Shown piece after piece: positions 55,611-64,000 of a stretch of 64,000 nt of DNA. How positions within the stretch are numbered: the stretch's first letter is position 1; every line of letters starts with the position of its first letter. Below the pieces are notes generated by a model, which saw only the letters and a program-made list of their open reading frames with translations, had not been told where the DNA came from and did not search any database. Origin of the DNA: Bacillota bacterium (GTDB lineage: Bacteria > Bacillota > Limnochordia > DTU080); contig DULU01000085.1 in NCBI GenBank assembly GCA_012840225.1, positions 1 to 64,000 on the forward strand, in the 5' to 3' direction. The position numbers were made by a program, and so were the translations under genes.

Positions 55611-57011
55611 CTATCCTACGGAATTCTCCATCTCCAGCTGGATGAGGCGGTTGAGCTCCACGGCATATTCCATCGGCAATTCCTTGGCGAAGGGTTCGAT
55701 GAACCCCGAGACGATCATCATGGTGGCTTGTTCCTCGGTCAGGCCGCGGCTCTTCAGATAAAAGAGCTGTTCTTCAGAGACCTTCGAAACTGTCGCCTCA
55801 TGCTCCATCACCATGCTCCTGTTCATTATGCGCATGGTGGGATAGGTGTCTGCTTCGCTGCCGTCGTCGAAAATCAGGGTGTCGCAGTTCACTTTGGAGC
55901 GGCAGTCTTCCGCCTCCGGAGCGACATGCACCAGGCCGCGGTAGGTGGTCCGGCCGCCGCCCAGGCTGATGGATTTGGAGATGATCTGGGAGGTGGTACG
56001 TGGCGCCAGGTGGATCACCTTGGCCCCGGCGTCCTGCACTTGTCCGGTGTTGGCCAGAGCAATGGAAAGGATATCGGCCTTGGCCCCCGGTCCCTTCATG
56101 ATCACCGCCGGGTATTTCATGTTTATCCCGCTGCCCAAATTACCGTCCACCCACTCCATCACGGCGTCGTCATAGGCGACGGCCCGCTTGGTGACCAGGT
56201 TCCACACGTTTTTCGACCAGTTCTGGATGGTGCTGTAGCGGCATCTGGCTCCCTTTTTCACGATCACCTCCACCACCGCGCTATGCAGTGAGCTGGAGCT
56301 ATAGATCGGCGCCGTGCATCCTTCCACATAATGGACGTAGCTTCCGGGCTCGCAGATGATCAACGTCCGCTCAAACTGGCCCATATTCTCGGTGTTGATG
56401 CGGAAATATGCCTGCAGGGGAATATCCACTTTGACCCCTTCCGGCACCCAGATAAAACTGCCGCCGCTCCACACCGCCGAGTTGAGGGCAGCGAATTTGT
56501 TGTCGCCGGGCGGGACGACGGTGGCAAAATGCTCCCTGAAGAGATCCGGATATTTCCTGAGGGCGGTGTCGGTGTCCACGAAAATGACGCCCCGCTTCTC
56601 CAGGTCGGTTTTTATATTGTGATAGACCACTTCGGACTCATATTGCGCCGTCACTCCGGCGAGAAATTTCCTTTCCGCCTCCGGAATGCCCAGCCGGTCG
56701 AAGGTGCTCTTGATGTTCTCGGGCACCTCTTCCCAGGAGCTGCCCCGGCGCTCGCTCGCCCGCACATAATAGCGGATATCCTGGAAATCGATGCCGGAGA
56801 GATCGGGACCCCAGTCGGGCAGGCTCATGCGCTCAAAAAGCTCAAAGGCCCGCAGCCGGAAGCGGCGCATCCAGTCCGGTTCCCCTTTTATCTGTGAGAT
56901 CTCCTCCACGACGGAGCGGTTAAGGCCCTTTTTGCCTTTGTATACATACGATTCCTCTGAATCGCGAAAGCCATATTTCTCGGCGTAATTTTGCTCAATG
57001 CGGAGATTCAC
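55611..57011 (-). CDS. sufB: Fe-S cluster assembly protein SufB
   Basis: The 466-residue protein matches full-length Suf[21 protein letters not shown]-type region, [40 protein letters not shown], and the C-terminal [20 protein letters not shown]. SufB is the scaffold of the SufBC2D complex. The GTG at 57011 (ACGAGG 6 bases upstream) fits the usual length better than the ATG at 57080. sufC, sufD, sufS and sufU are not in the window, so it is apart from its usual operon. Confidence 0.9.
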   Translation of the reverse strand: MNLRIEQNYAEKYGFRDSEESYVYKGKKGLNRSVVEEISQIKGEPDWMRRFRLRAFELFERMSLPDWGPDLSGIDFQDIRYYVRASERRGSSWEEVPENIKSTFDRLGIPEAERKFLAGVTAQYESEVVYHNIKTDLEKRGVIFVDTDTALRKYPDLFREHFATVVPPGDNKFAALNSAVWSGGSFIWVPEGVKVDIPLQAYFRINTENMGQFERTLIICEPGSYVHYVEGCTAPIYSSSSLHSAVVEVIVKKGARCRYSTIQNWSKNVWNLVTKRAVAYDDAVMEWVDGNLGSGINMKYPAVIMKGPGAKADILSIALANTGQVQDAGAKVIHLAPRTTSQIISKSISLGGGRTTYRGLVHVAPEAEDCRSKVNCDTLIFDDGSEADTYPTMRIMNRSMVMEHEATVSKVSEEQLFYLKSRGLTEEQATMMIVSGFIEPFAKELPMEYAVELNRLIQLEMENSVG

Positions 57012-57107
57012 TTTCAACCTCGTCCCTATAATTTTCGCCGCCTGCCAGGATTTTAGCAGAGGCATCTTCCCATCGTTCATTCCCCATAATAATGCAAGAG
57101 GGAGCGC

Positions 57108-57725
57108 ATGTCTATGGCCCGACTGTTATTGGATATGGACGGGATCCTCTGCGACCTGGTAAAAAAGTGGTTTGCCGTCTACAACAAAGATTATGGCGAA
57201 GCCCTGCGCCCGGAAGAGATGAAGAGCTGGGGGCCGCACCGTTACGCCAAAAAGGGGCGGGTGATCTACCGCTATCTCAGCAAGCCCGGTTTCTTCCTCG
57301 ATCTGGAGCCGATACCCGGTGCGGTCGCCGGGGTGCGCCGGCTGATCCATTGGGGTCACGATGTGGTCATCGTGACTGCGGCCAGGCACGGCCATGCCGA
57401 TAAATTGGGCTGGCTGGCGCGGCACCTGCCCTTTCTCCACCCCCATCAGGTGATCTTTGCCCACCGGAAGGAACTGGTGCGGGGTGATGTCCTCTTCGAT
57501 GATTCCCCCCGAAACCTGGCAGCCTTTCTGCCCTGGGGCCTGCCGGTGGCTATGGATTATCCGTATAATCAGGAGGCGCCGGGGGAACGGGTGCACTCCT
57601 GGGAGGAATTCCTGGAGCTGATCGAGAGCAGGTTTCCCCGCCCCCGCCAAGGGACCATCTATCAAAACTCCACTCGCCGAGCTTCCCAAAACAGGAGAAA
57701 ATCGCCGAGCGGCGGCGAAAAATGA
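57108..57725 (+). CDS. HAD-superfamily 5'-nucleotidase-like phosphatase
   Basis: The 205-residue protein begins with the HAD motif [15 protein letters not shown] (nucleophile and acid/base Asp), and has a motif II region VVIVTAARH and the motif [13 protein letters not shown]. This is the 5'(3')-deoxyribonucleotidase-like branch. Substrate is unknown. GAGGGAG lies just upstream of the ATG. It is divergent from sufB. Confidence 0.75.
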   Translation: MSMARLLLDMDGILCDLVKKWFAVYNKDYGEALRPEEMKSWGPHRYAKKGRVIYRYLSKPGFFLDLEPIPGAVAGVRRLIHWGHDVVIVTAARHGHADKLGWLARHLPFLHPHQVIFAHRKELVRGDVLFDDSPRNLAAFLPWGLPVAMDYPYNQEAPGERVHSWEEFLELIESRFPRPRQGTIYQNSTRRASQNRRKSPSGGEK

Positions 57726-57848
57726 AGATCGCTCTGTAGGAGCAAGCGCCGCCGCCGCCTTTCTTCGGCTTTACCGGCTTTTGCGGCCGGAAGTGACGAT
57801 ATGAGATGATAAGATCGCCGGCCGTGACCCGGAGAGGATTAAGAGGGG

Positions 57849-58856
57849 ATGATGATCTTGTCCGGGGTTATCCCTGCTAAAGCACGGTGGGCGTTACTCG
57901 TCATTTTGGCTGCTTTCCTGGCAGCGGGCTGCGGCGCCGTCAATTCTCTTCCCCAGGCCGGTCAAGAACACTCCGGCTCCCTGCACATCTCCGCCGACAT
58001 GAGCGCCATCTCGGCTATGGAGCTCAGCGAGGCCGCAGTGGAATTGACCATACGCAAAAACAAAAGCGTCATCACCAGGGTATGCCCGGTAGTGGGCGGT
58101 TCGGCTTCATTTCACCTGGAAAACCTGTTGATCGGCACCTGGTCGATCACCATGGAACTGCGGGATGGAGACGGCGATGTCACATATGCGGCCTCGGGAG
58201 CGATCGACATCCTGCCCAACGAGACCACCTCCGTCTCGGTCACCCTGCAGCCCAAGAAAGGGGTGCTGGAAGTCAGGCTGGACCCGACGCAGCACGGCCA
58301 GCTGACCGCTACGGGAAAAGCCAGGCTGAATGTCAACCCGGGCGGTTATGCCACTTTGGCACCGGATGAGGACGGTATGCTGGTTGGTGAGAAAGAGCTG
58401 GCGCCGGGGGACTATGACTATAGCTTGTCTTTCTATGGCGAAAGCTTCCTGGTGGGTGAACTGATATACGAAACTCCCTGGCAGACCGTGGCCATCAGGC
58501 CCGGAAAACGCGTGGTCGTCTTCTGGGAGCCGGGAGCGGGCACGGCATTGATCGAAGGTTCGGTGGATAATCCGCCGCCTGCGCCCGAGGGTGTGGTCCT
58601 GCAGCTGACCGCAGAAGGGTTGCTCATCAGCTGGGATCCTGTGGCTGAGCCGGATGTCAGCCTCTACCGGGTCTATCTGCGCCAGAGCATCTTCGACAAA
58701 TTTGCGGAAGTGGCGGAGATCGAAGCCCAGGAGACTTCCTACCTCTATCCAGCCAATAAGTTGGAGTCCGGCAGCTCTGTTGAGGTGGTGGTGACGGCGG
58801 TCGATGCCGCCGGTCAGGAAAGCAAGCGCTCCGCGGTAGTGACCGAGCAGATCTAA
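57849..58856 (+). CDS. Lipoprotein with a C-terminal fibronectin type III-like domain
   Basis: The 335-residue protein has a signal peptide with lipobox (LLVILAAFLAAGCGAVNSL, Cys near residue 28). Two beta-sandwich-like regions follow, and then an FN3-like domain from about residue 235 (PPPAPEGVVLQLTAEGLLIS, PDVSLYRVYL, EVVVTAVDAAGQES). It is probably a surface protein; no enzymatic motif is seen. I do not recognise a family for the central part. Confidence 0.65.
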   Translation: MMILSGVIPAKARWALLVILAAFLAAGCGAVNSLPQAGQEHSGSLHISADMSAISAMELSEAAVELTIRKNKSVITRVCPVVGGSASFHLENLLIGTWSITMELRDGDGDVTYAASGAIDILPNETTSVSVTLQPKKGVLEVRLDPTQHGQLTATGKARLNVNPGGYATLAPDEDGMLVGEKELAPGDYDYSLSFYGESFLVGELIYETPWQTVAIRPGKRVVVFWEPGAGTALIEGSVDNPPPAPEGVVLQLTAEGLLISWDPVAEPDVSLYRVYLRQSIFDKFAEVAEIEAQETSYLYPANKLESGSSVEVVVTAVDAAGQESKRSAVVTEQI

Positions 58857-58890
58857 GCAAATAGAGCCTAAGCAAGAAACAAAGAGGCAA

Positions 58891-58992
58891 AAGAGGCAGG
58901 TCCGCAGCTGCCGGGCTCAGGACCCCCAGGCTTCCAGGGCCTCCAGGCAGACCGAACCGGCAGACCGGACCGGCAGACCGGACCTGCCTCTT
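58891..58992. repeat. Inverted repeat and 13-bp direct repeats between convergent genes
   Basis: AAGAGGCAGGTCCG (58891-58904) is a perfect inverted partner of CGGACCTGCCTCTT (58979-58992). Between them lie copies of CGGCAGACCGGAC. The location between the lipoprotein and hisF stops suits a shared terminator, although no long T-run follows. Confidence 0.55.
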
Positions 58993-59082
58993 GATCTATC
59001 TCATGCTGCCGGCCAGGCCGGGCTGGGCGGCCCTTAGTTCACCTGGCCGGCCTGGCCGCCTCACCAGACCGAGCTGACCGCC

Positions 59083-59850
59083 TCACCAGACCGGATTGAC
59101 CGCCACGCCGTTTTCCTGCAGGTATTTTTTCAGGGCGGAGATGCGGATCTCGCCGAGGTGAAAGACCGAGGCGGCGAGGAGGATGTCGGCTCCGGCTCTT
59201 GCGGCCGCCAGAAAGTGTTCCGGTGCGCCGGCGCCGCCGGAGGCCACCACGGGCACACACACCTTGTCTTTCAGCATTTTTATCAGGGGGAGGTCATAGC
59301 CGTTCTTGGCACCGTCGCAGGCTTTGCTGGTGGGAAGGACGATGCCGGCTCCTCTCTTCACCGCCTCCACCGCCCACGCCACGGCGTCGGTGCCGGTGGG
59401 CGTGCGCCCGCCGTCGATATAAACTTCATACCCTGAAGGGGTGTTGGCCGAGCGATCCACGTCGATGGCGATCACCACTTTTTCCGGACCGAAAGCGGCC
59501 GCCAGGCGGTCGATTAGCTCCGGCGAGCGATAGGCTGCCGAGGCGACGGAGATGCGGTCGGCTCCCGCCGCCAGCACCGCTTGCGCATCCTCGACCGAAG
59601 CAATCCCTCCGCCCACGGTCAAGGGAAGCTTCGTGGCCCCGGCCACCTTTTTCACGGTTTCCAGGGTGGTCTTGCGCTTTTCCACTGTGGCGGTGATATC
59701 CAGAAAGGCCAGCTCATCAGCGCCGTCTTCCGTATAGGCCCGGGCTGCCGCCACCGGATCGCCGGCATCCTTCAGGTTGACAAAATGAACGCCCTTCACC
59801 ACCCGGCCGTCTTTGATATCCAGACAAGGCATGATTTTAACTGCTGTCAT
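59083..59850 (-). CDS. hisF: Imidazole glycerol phosphate synthase HisF-like protein
   Basis: The 255-residue beta/alpha barrel shows MPCLDIKDGRVVKGVHFVNL with the catalytic Asp, PLTVGGGIASVEDAQAVLAA, EVYIDGGRTPTGTDAVAWA, and ASGGAGAPEHFLAA. The usual LLTSIDRDGTKSGYD is changed to VLPTSKACDGAKNGYD, keeping the second Asp. It would act with HisH in histidine synthesis, but hisH and the other his genes are absent here. It may be a standard HisF in a split pathway or a paralogue with another role. Confidence 0.75.
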   Translation of the reverse strand: MTAVKIMPCLDIKDGRVVKGVHFVNLKDAGDPVAAARAYTEDGADELAFLDITATVEKRKTTLETVKKVAGATKLPLTVGGGIASVEDAQAVLAAGADRISVASAAYRSPELIDRLAAAFGPEKVVIAIDVDRSANTPSGYEVYIDGGRTPTGTDAVAWAVEAVKRGAGIVLPTSKACDGAKNGYDLPLIKMLKDKVCVPVVASGGAGAPEHFLAAARAGADILLAASVFHLGEIRISALKKYLQENGVAVNPVW

Positions 59851-59887
59851 TTATGCACCTTCCATTATCAGACTGCGGAACAACCGC

Positions 59888-61366
59888 CTACTTTTCGCCC
59901 AGCCAGTGGCGGATGAGAGCTTCGTCTTCCTCGGTCCAGGCCGCCAGGTCGTCCAGGCGCACGGCGTCGAAGCCGCTATAGATGAGCGCCATATTCTTCT
60001 CATAGGTGCCTTCCGCCTTCTGCTTGAGGCGCCACAGACGAAATGATTCTTTATCATAAGCTTTAGCCCTGGCGTCCACCGCCTCGCAATCAACTATGGT
60101 GCTCATCAAGGCCTCGAGCTCCGCCACCACATCCGCCCGCTCCCCCGCCAGGTCCCGGATCTCCCAGGGATCATCGCTCAACCGGAAGAGATGCGGCCTG
60201 TAGCCGGCATATTTTATATACTTCCAGTCGCCTTTGCGCAGCATAAAGGTGCCGGTCAAACACCTGTCACCGTGGTATTCGGCAAAAGCCCAGCCTCTTC
60301 CGGGCCGGGCCGCGCCCTCCACCACCGGGAGGAGCGACTCCCCGTCCAGCTCGTGCGGTGCCTTGAGCCCGCACATATCCATCAGCGTCGGGTAGATGTC
60401 GATGAGCGAAACCGGTTCCTCGATCACCTGCCCCTTTTGCACTCCGGGTCCGGTGATGATCAAGGGCACATGGATAGCCGGCTCATACATGGTGCGCTTT
60501 AAGATCTGCCCATGTTCCATCGCCATGTCGCCATGGTCGCTCAAGAAGATCACATAGGTGGATTTCCCCAGCTCCATCCGCTCGATGGCGGCAAAAAGCC
60601 TCCCCAGCATGGCGTCGAGGTTGGCGATCATGGCCATATAGACATGCCGGACGGTGAGCACCAGATCGAGCGGCGCCCGCCGGCAGGCGTTTTTGGTTAT
60701 CCTTTGGTATTGGTCTACGGGATGATCCGTGTCGTCGGCCGGCGGTATGTCGATTTTGCCGGCATCGATCATCTTCAGGTACTGCTCCTCCACCTTATAT
60801 GGCGGGTGGACCAAGCTTGTGGATAAATAAAGCAGAAAAGGCCGGTGCGGCGGGCGTTTTTGTTCGAGCCAATCAATAGCTTGATGGACCTTCTCCCAGT
60901 CCCCGCGCCAGACATCTTCCCCATCCGGGAACACTTTCGGCAGCGGCGTCCTCACCAGAGGACGCTTGATGCCAGCCGCCCTGGTCCAAGAGCCTACCCG
61001 GTCCCGGATGGAATGGGCGCCATACCGGTAATCCAGCCCGCCGAAGGTCTGGATCACATAGCCGGCGGCTGCCAGAGTGCTTAGGAAAGTGGGCACTCCG
61101 GGCCGCAGCCCCTCATGGTTGTTCCAGCAGCCATAGTGGTGAGGATAGCGGCCGCTCAACATACTCGCCCTGGAGGGATTGCACACCGGGCAGGTGGAAT
61201 AGGCGTTGGTAAAAAGAGCCCCTTCCTCCGCCAACCTGTCGAGATGGAGCGTGGCCCGGGCCATGGCCGGGTGGTTCATACACCCCATCTTGCGGCCGTC
61301 CATGCTTTCGGCATGAAAAAGGATGATGTTCGGCTGTATATGCTGATCAGGCCTCGGGCTTCCCAC
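59888..61366 (-). CDS. Type I sulfatase
   Basis: The 492-residue protein has the formylglycine motif at C62 (CNPSRASMLSGRYPHHYG, a C-x-P-S-R type). Metal ligands appear in HAESMDGRKMGC near the start and in IFLSDHGDMAMEHG, and a C-terminal domain follows. No signal peptide is present, so it is probably cytoplasmic and may act on sulfated sugars taken up with the other glycan genes. The GTG at 61366, 9 bases after AAAGGA, is chosen over the frame reaching 61540. It overlaps the upstream gene by 20 bases. Confidence 0.85.
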   Translation of the reverse strand: MGSPRPDQHIQPNIILFHAESMDGRKMGCMNHPAMARATLHLDRLAEEGALFTNAYSTCPVCNPSRASMLSGRYPHHYGCWNNHEGLRPGVPTFLSTLAAAGYVIQTFGGLDYRYGAHSIRDRVGSWTRAAGIKRPLVRTPLPKVFPDGEDVWRGDWEKVHQAIDWLEQKRPPHRPFLLYLSTSLVHPPYKVEEQYLKMIDAGKIDIPPADDTDHPVDQYQRITKNACRRAPLDLVLTVRHVYMAMIANLDAMLGRLFAAIERMELGKSTYVIFLSDHGDMAMEHGQILKRTMYEPAIHVPLIITGPGVQKGQVIEEPVSLIDIYPTLMDMCGLKAPHELDGESLLPVVEGAARPGRGWAFAEYHGDRCLTGTFMLRKGDWKYIKYAGYRPHLFRLSDDPWEIRDLAGERADVVAELEALMSTIVDCEAVDARAKAYDKESFRLWRLKQKAEGTYEKNMALIYSGFDAVRLDDLAAWTEEDEALIRHWLGEK

Positions 61367-62621
61367 TTCCCTGCATCCTTTCCTTTTTGGCTTTGTTCTC
61401 CTTGGTGACGCGCACCCGGCTGATGCGCCACCGTTCCATCTCATCGACGCGGAATTCCATATTATTATACCTGACCACATCGCCGACCTTGGGCAGGCGG
61501 CCCAGGGTGTGGAAGAGCCAGCCGCCGAGGGTGTTGGCATGCTCGTCGGGCAGATCTAGATCGAGGAGCTCGTTGGCCTCGGCGATGTTGAGGCTGCCGT
61601 GCAGGATGATGTCCCCGTCGGCGCCGGTGACGGCTCCTTCTTCCTCATAATGTTCGTCCTGCAATTCGCCGACAATGTCTTCCACCAGCTCATCCAGGGT
61701 GACCATGCCGGAAACCGTGCCGTACTCATCCACCACCAGGGCTGAAGAGATGCGCTCCTTGCGCATCTGCTCGAAGAGATCGCCCACCGGCTTGGTCTCG
61801 GGAACGACAAAAGCCGAGCGCATGATGGTGCGCACTTTCTCTTCCCCACCCTTCATGACGGCGGCCAGCACATCCTCGATGTGCACCACGCCGATGATGT
61901 TGGCCTTGTCTTCCTCAAAGACGGCGAGCCGCGATTCATTTTTCTCGACCATCAGCGAGGCTGCTTCCTTAACCGCCGCCTCCGCATCGACTAACGTCAG
62001 GTCCGGGCGGGGGATCATTATTTCCTGCACGATGGTGTCGGTGAATTCGAAGACATTGTGGATGATCTCCCCTTCGGCCGACTCCAGCACCCCTTCCTGA
62101 TGACCGAGGGAGACCATGGAGCGGATCTCCTCGGCGGTCACCAGCTTGGGTGGATCCTCGCTGCCGAAAAAGCGGAGCAAAACACCGCTGAGCCAGGTAA
62201 ATACCGCGATCAGCGGAGAGAGGAGTCGGCTCAGCTGGTAGATCGGCCCGGCGACTATCAAGGACGTTTTCTCGGCATAATAGGCGGCATATGTTTTGGG
62301 CAATATCTCACCGAATATTAAAACCAGGACGGTCATCACGGCTGCCGCCACTCCGGTGCCCTTGGGTCCGAGGAGGTCGATGGCAAAAGCGGTGGCAATG
62401 GAGGAAGCGGCGATGTTTACGATATTATTGCCGATCAGGATAGTGGTAAGCAGTCGGTTGGGATTCTCCAACAGGGTGAGCAAGGTGTTCGCTCTCTTCT
62501 CCCCTTGCTCCACCAGAAAGCGGGCCTTTAGCCGGCCTACCGACATCATCGAGGTTTCCGAACCGGAGAAAAAAGACGAACACAGGAGCAAGAACACCAA
62601 AACCAAGATGGTTAAAAACAT
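61347..62621 (-). CDS. CNNM/CorC-type (DUF21-CBS) membrane protein
   Basis: The 424-residue protein has an N-terminal DUF21 domain with three or four spans (LLCSSFFSGSETSMMSVGR, IGNNIVNIAASSIATAF, FGEILPKTYAAYYAE). Two CBS repeats and a C-terminal CorC/HlyC domain (TVSGMVTLDELVEDIVGEL) follow. These proteins are now linked to Mg2+ or other ion export and homeostasis; the old name hemolysin is misleading. The ATG at 62621 has AAGGG 7 bases upstream. It follows the JetC-like gene by 22 bp. Confidence 0.88.
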   Translation of the reverse strand: MFLTILVLVFLLLCSSFFSGSETSMMSVGRLKARFLVEQGEKRANTLLTLLENPNRLLTTILIGNNIVNIAASSIATAFAIDLLGPKGTGVAAAVMTVLVLIFGEILPKTYAAYYAEKTSLIVAGPIYQLSRLLSPLIAVFTWLSGVLLRFFGSEDPPKLVTAEEIRSMVSLGHQEGVLESAEGEIIHNVFEFTDTIVQEIMIPRPDLTLVDAEAAVKEAASLMVEKNESRLAVFEEDKANIIGVVHIEDVLAAVMKGGEEKVRTIMRSAFVVPETKPVGDLFEQMRKERISSALVVDEYGTVSGMVTLDELVEDIVGELQDEHYEEEGAVTGADGDIILHGSLNIAEANELLDLDLPDEHANTLGGWLFHTLGRLPKVGDVVRYNNMEFRVDEMERWRISRVRVTKENKAKKERMQGSGKPEA

Positions 62622-62643
62622 GTGGCATCCCTTCGTCAGGCAC

Positions 62644-64000
62644 TCACCCCGAAAAGGGGAGCGCCCAATTTTCTGCTTCACCAGCGGCTGTCACATTAAC
62701 TTTATCTTTATCCAAGCCGTCACCTTCAAAAACATGGCCGGGTGGGGATAACAGCCCGTCGTCTTCCGCTTTTTTATGAAAGAGCTGCGCCCAGAGGCGA
62801 TACTGGTCATCCTTGAAGCAGAGCACGGTGGTCTCCACCGCCGGGCTGATCTCCTCCAGCTTGCTTTCCGGGGCGGCGATCAGCACCTGCAGCCCGAGTC
62901 TTTTCAGGAACCTGATCACGGCGGTAGTTCGCTCGGCATCCATCTTGTTGAACGCTTCATCCAGCACCACCAGCCGCAAAGTGTTGGGGTTGACGCCGGT
63001 TTGATATAGATGCAGAAATGAGGCGGCCATGGCCATATAAAAGGGGGTCTGCGTCTCCCCGCCGGACTGGCCGCGGCAGATCTTGTCCAGGCTGGCTTCG
63101 TGGCCATCGTTGTAAATTATTTTTATATCATATGTGAGATAGTGGCGGTAGTCGGTGATATCATCCACCCCGGCGGCAACGTCCAGCGGCATGCTGTCCT
63201 CCAGGCGGGAGAAGAGCTCGTCCAGGACCTCGCGGTGTTTCTCCTGATAGGCGGTGGTGAAGAGGGAATAGCCCTCAAAATTCTCCTCGTCCATGATGGC
63301 ATCGTAAAAGCGCTTATACTCAGGGTTAGGCTTGACGTCGAAGCGATAGCGCTCGCTGCCGAAGGTGATGTCCCGGCACACCTGGTTCAGATTGGCAAAA
63401 GTTTGCCTGGCGCTTTCGATGTGCTCCTTCAGGCGGTAGAGCACATGCTCTTTGAACTCCTGCTCGGCCTGGGCTTTGGCTTCCTGGATTTGCTGGGTAT
63501 ACCTGGGCAATTCGCTTTCCAGCAGGCGCTGATATTCCGCCCGGTATTCCCCGATGGCCGCCGGGTCGGAACCGCCCCCGAAATGATAGGTCTTGCTGTA
63601 TTCGTTCATCATGAGGATAAGAGGCTCCCGGTAGCGCCTGGCGCTGCCGACGAGGCTCGTCCGCCTGGCGGCGAGCTTCTCCCCGATCTCCGGATAATTT
63701 GGCTCCTCGCCCGGAGGCAGGCGGTCGATGAAGCGGAGATAGTGGTCGACGGCTTCCTGCCATATGGCTTTCCCCCATCTCCGCTCGGCTTCCCGGCCGC
63801 GCTCTTCCCAGGCAGCGGTGGCTTTGGCCAATTCCTCCCGCGCCTTGGCCAGATCGCTTTGATTGGTGGCGATGATCACCTCCAGCTGGGCGATCAGTCT
63901 CTCCTTTTCTTTCAGAGTCGAGGCGACGGCCTTATACTGCTCTTCGACTGCCGCCAGCTCCCGGTGCAGATCCTGCCATTCCTTCTGATCCAGCATGGTG
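62644..64000 (-). CDS. jetC: C-terminal part of a Wadjet JetC-like SMC ATPase (truncated by window edge)
   Basis: This is the 3' part (about 450 residues) of an SbcC/MukB-like ATPase. Coiled coil comes first (residues 1-75 of the visible part, and again around 170-210). The ABC signature region CRGQSGGETQTPFYMAMAAS and the Walker B/D-loop VVLDEAFNKMDAER follow. The pattern matches JetC of the Wadjet plasmid-defence system. The N-terminal Walker A half lies beyond base 64000. Wadjet order is usually jetA-B-C-D, but the gene after it here is the CNNM-type protein, not jetD. Confidence 0.75.
   Translation of the reverse strand, partial: TMLDQKEWQDLHRELAAVEEQYKAVASTLKEKERLIAQLEVIIATNQSDLAKAREELAKATAAWEERGREAERRWGKAIWQEAVDHYLRFIDRLPPGEEPNYPEIGEKLAARRTSLVGSARRYREPLILMMNEYSKTYHFGGGSDPAAIGEYRAEYQRLLESELPRYTQQIQEAKAQAEQEFKEHVLYRLKEHIESARQTFANLNQVCRDITFGSERYRFDVKPNPEYKRFYDAIMDEENFEGYSLFTTAYQEKHREVLDELFSRLEDSMPLDVAAGVDDITDYRHYLTYDIKIIYNDGHEASLDKICRGQSGGETQTPFYMAMAASFLHLYQTGVNPNTLRLVVLDEAFNKMDAERTTAVIRFLKRLGLQVLIAAPESKLEEISPAVETTVLCFKDDQYRLWAQLFHKKAEDDGLLSPPGHVFEGDGLDKDKVNVTAAGEAENWALPFSG

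Overview
The window comes from an endospore-forming member of the Bacillota (Clostridia-like, GC-rich). The evidence is a spoIIE-tilS-ftsH gene order, a GerA/GerB/GerC germination operon, a Spo0A-box-like site before spoIIE, an S-box (SAM-I) riboswitch before metY-metX, and many TTG and GTG starts behind strong Shine-Dalgarno sites. Biosynthetic selenium use (selA-selB), a B12-dependent ribonucleotide reductase (nrdJ) with nrdR, and an ADP-dependent sugar kinase suit an anaerobe. I cannot name the species from the sequence alone. Most genes lie on the minus strand.

Layout: (1) 1-9.3 kb is a carbohydrate-catabolism block: enolase-superfamily sugar-acid dehydratase, MFS transporter, ROK regulator, two Gfo/Idh/MocA oxidoreductases flanking a ThuA-like protein, and xylulokinase. 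(2) 9.5-15.6 kb holds selB, selA, a YbaK-type editing protein and a YtcJ-like amidohydrolase broken by one frameshift. (3) 15.8-20.6 kb holds a GH29 alpha-L-fucosidase, a lone sugar-binding protein, an AraC fragment and a nitrilase-family enzyme with an extra N-terminal domain. (4) 20.7-31.3 kb holds bioY, birA, folB, ftsH, tilS, spoIIE, an HD phosphohydrolase and folE. (5) 31.3-37.8 kb holds an HD protein, a P-loop kinase, metX-metY under a SAM riboswitch, an ADP-dependent phosphofructokinase/glucokinase and a small membrane protein with a GerPB-like tail. (6) 37.9-41.1 kb is nrdR-nrdJ behind two NrdR boxes spaced 31 bp apart. (7) 41.2-49.5 kb is a long minus-strand array: zinc-ribbon microprotein, degenerate P-type ATPase, gerA, gerB, gerC, small membrane protein, DUF3006 protein, ComEC-like beta-lactamase-fold hydrolase, second DUF3006 protein. 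(8) 49.7-64 kb holds an isopropylmalate/isocitrate dehydrogenase homologue, nadB-nadC, a class IV aminotransferase, a rhomboid protease, sufB, a HAD phosphatase, an FN3 lipoprotein, hisF, a sulfatase, a CNNM/CorC-type protein, and the C-terminal part of a Wadjet JetC-like SMC ATPase that runs off the right end.

The part most likely to be new biology is region 7. A P-type ATPase fold that appears to have lost its phosphorylation, hinge and actuator motifs sits directly before a germinant-receptor operon, which is followed by a small membrane protein and a DUF3006/MBL/DUF3006 set. A second theme is short tandem repeats. They occur between genes (5559-5782, 2982-3050) and inside linkers or termini of otherwise conserved enzymes (SelB, SelA, SpoIIE, NadC, BioY, FolB, the P-type ATPase homologue), which suggests active repeat expansion in this genome.
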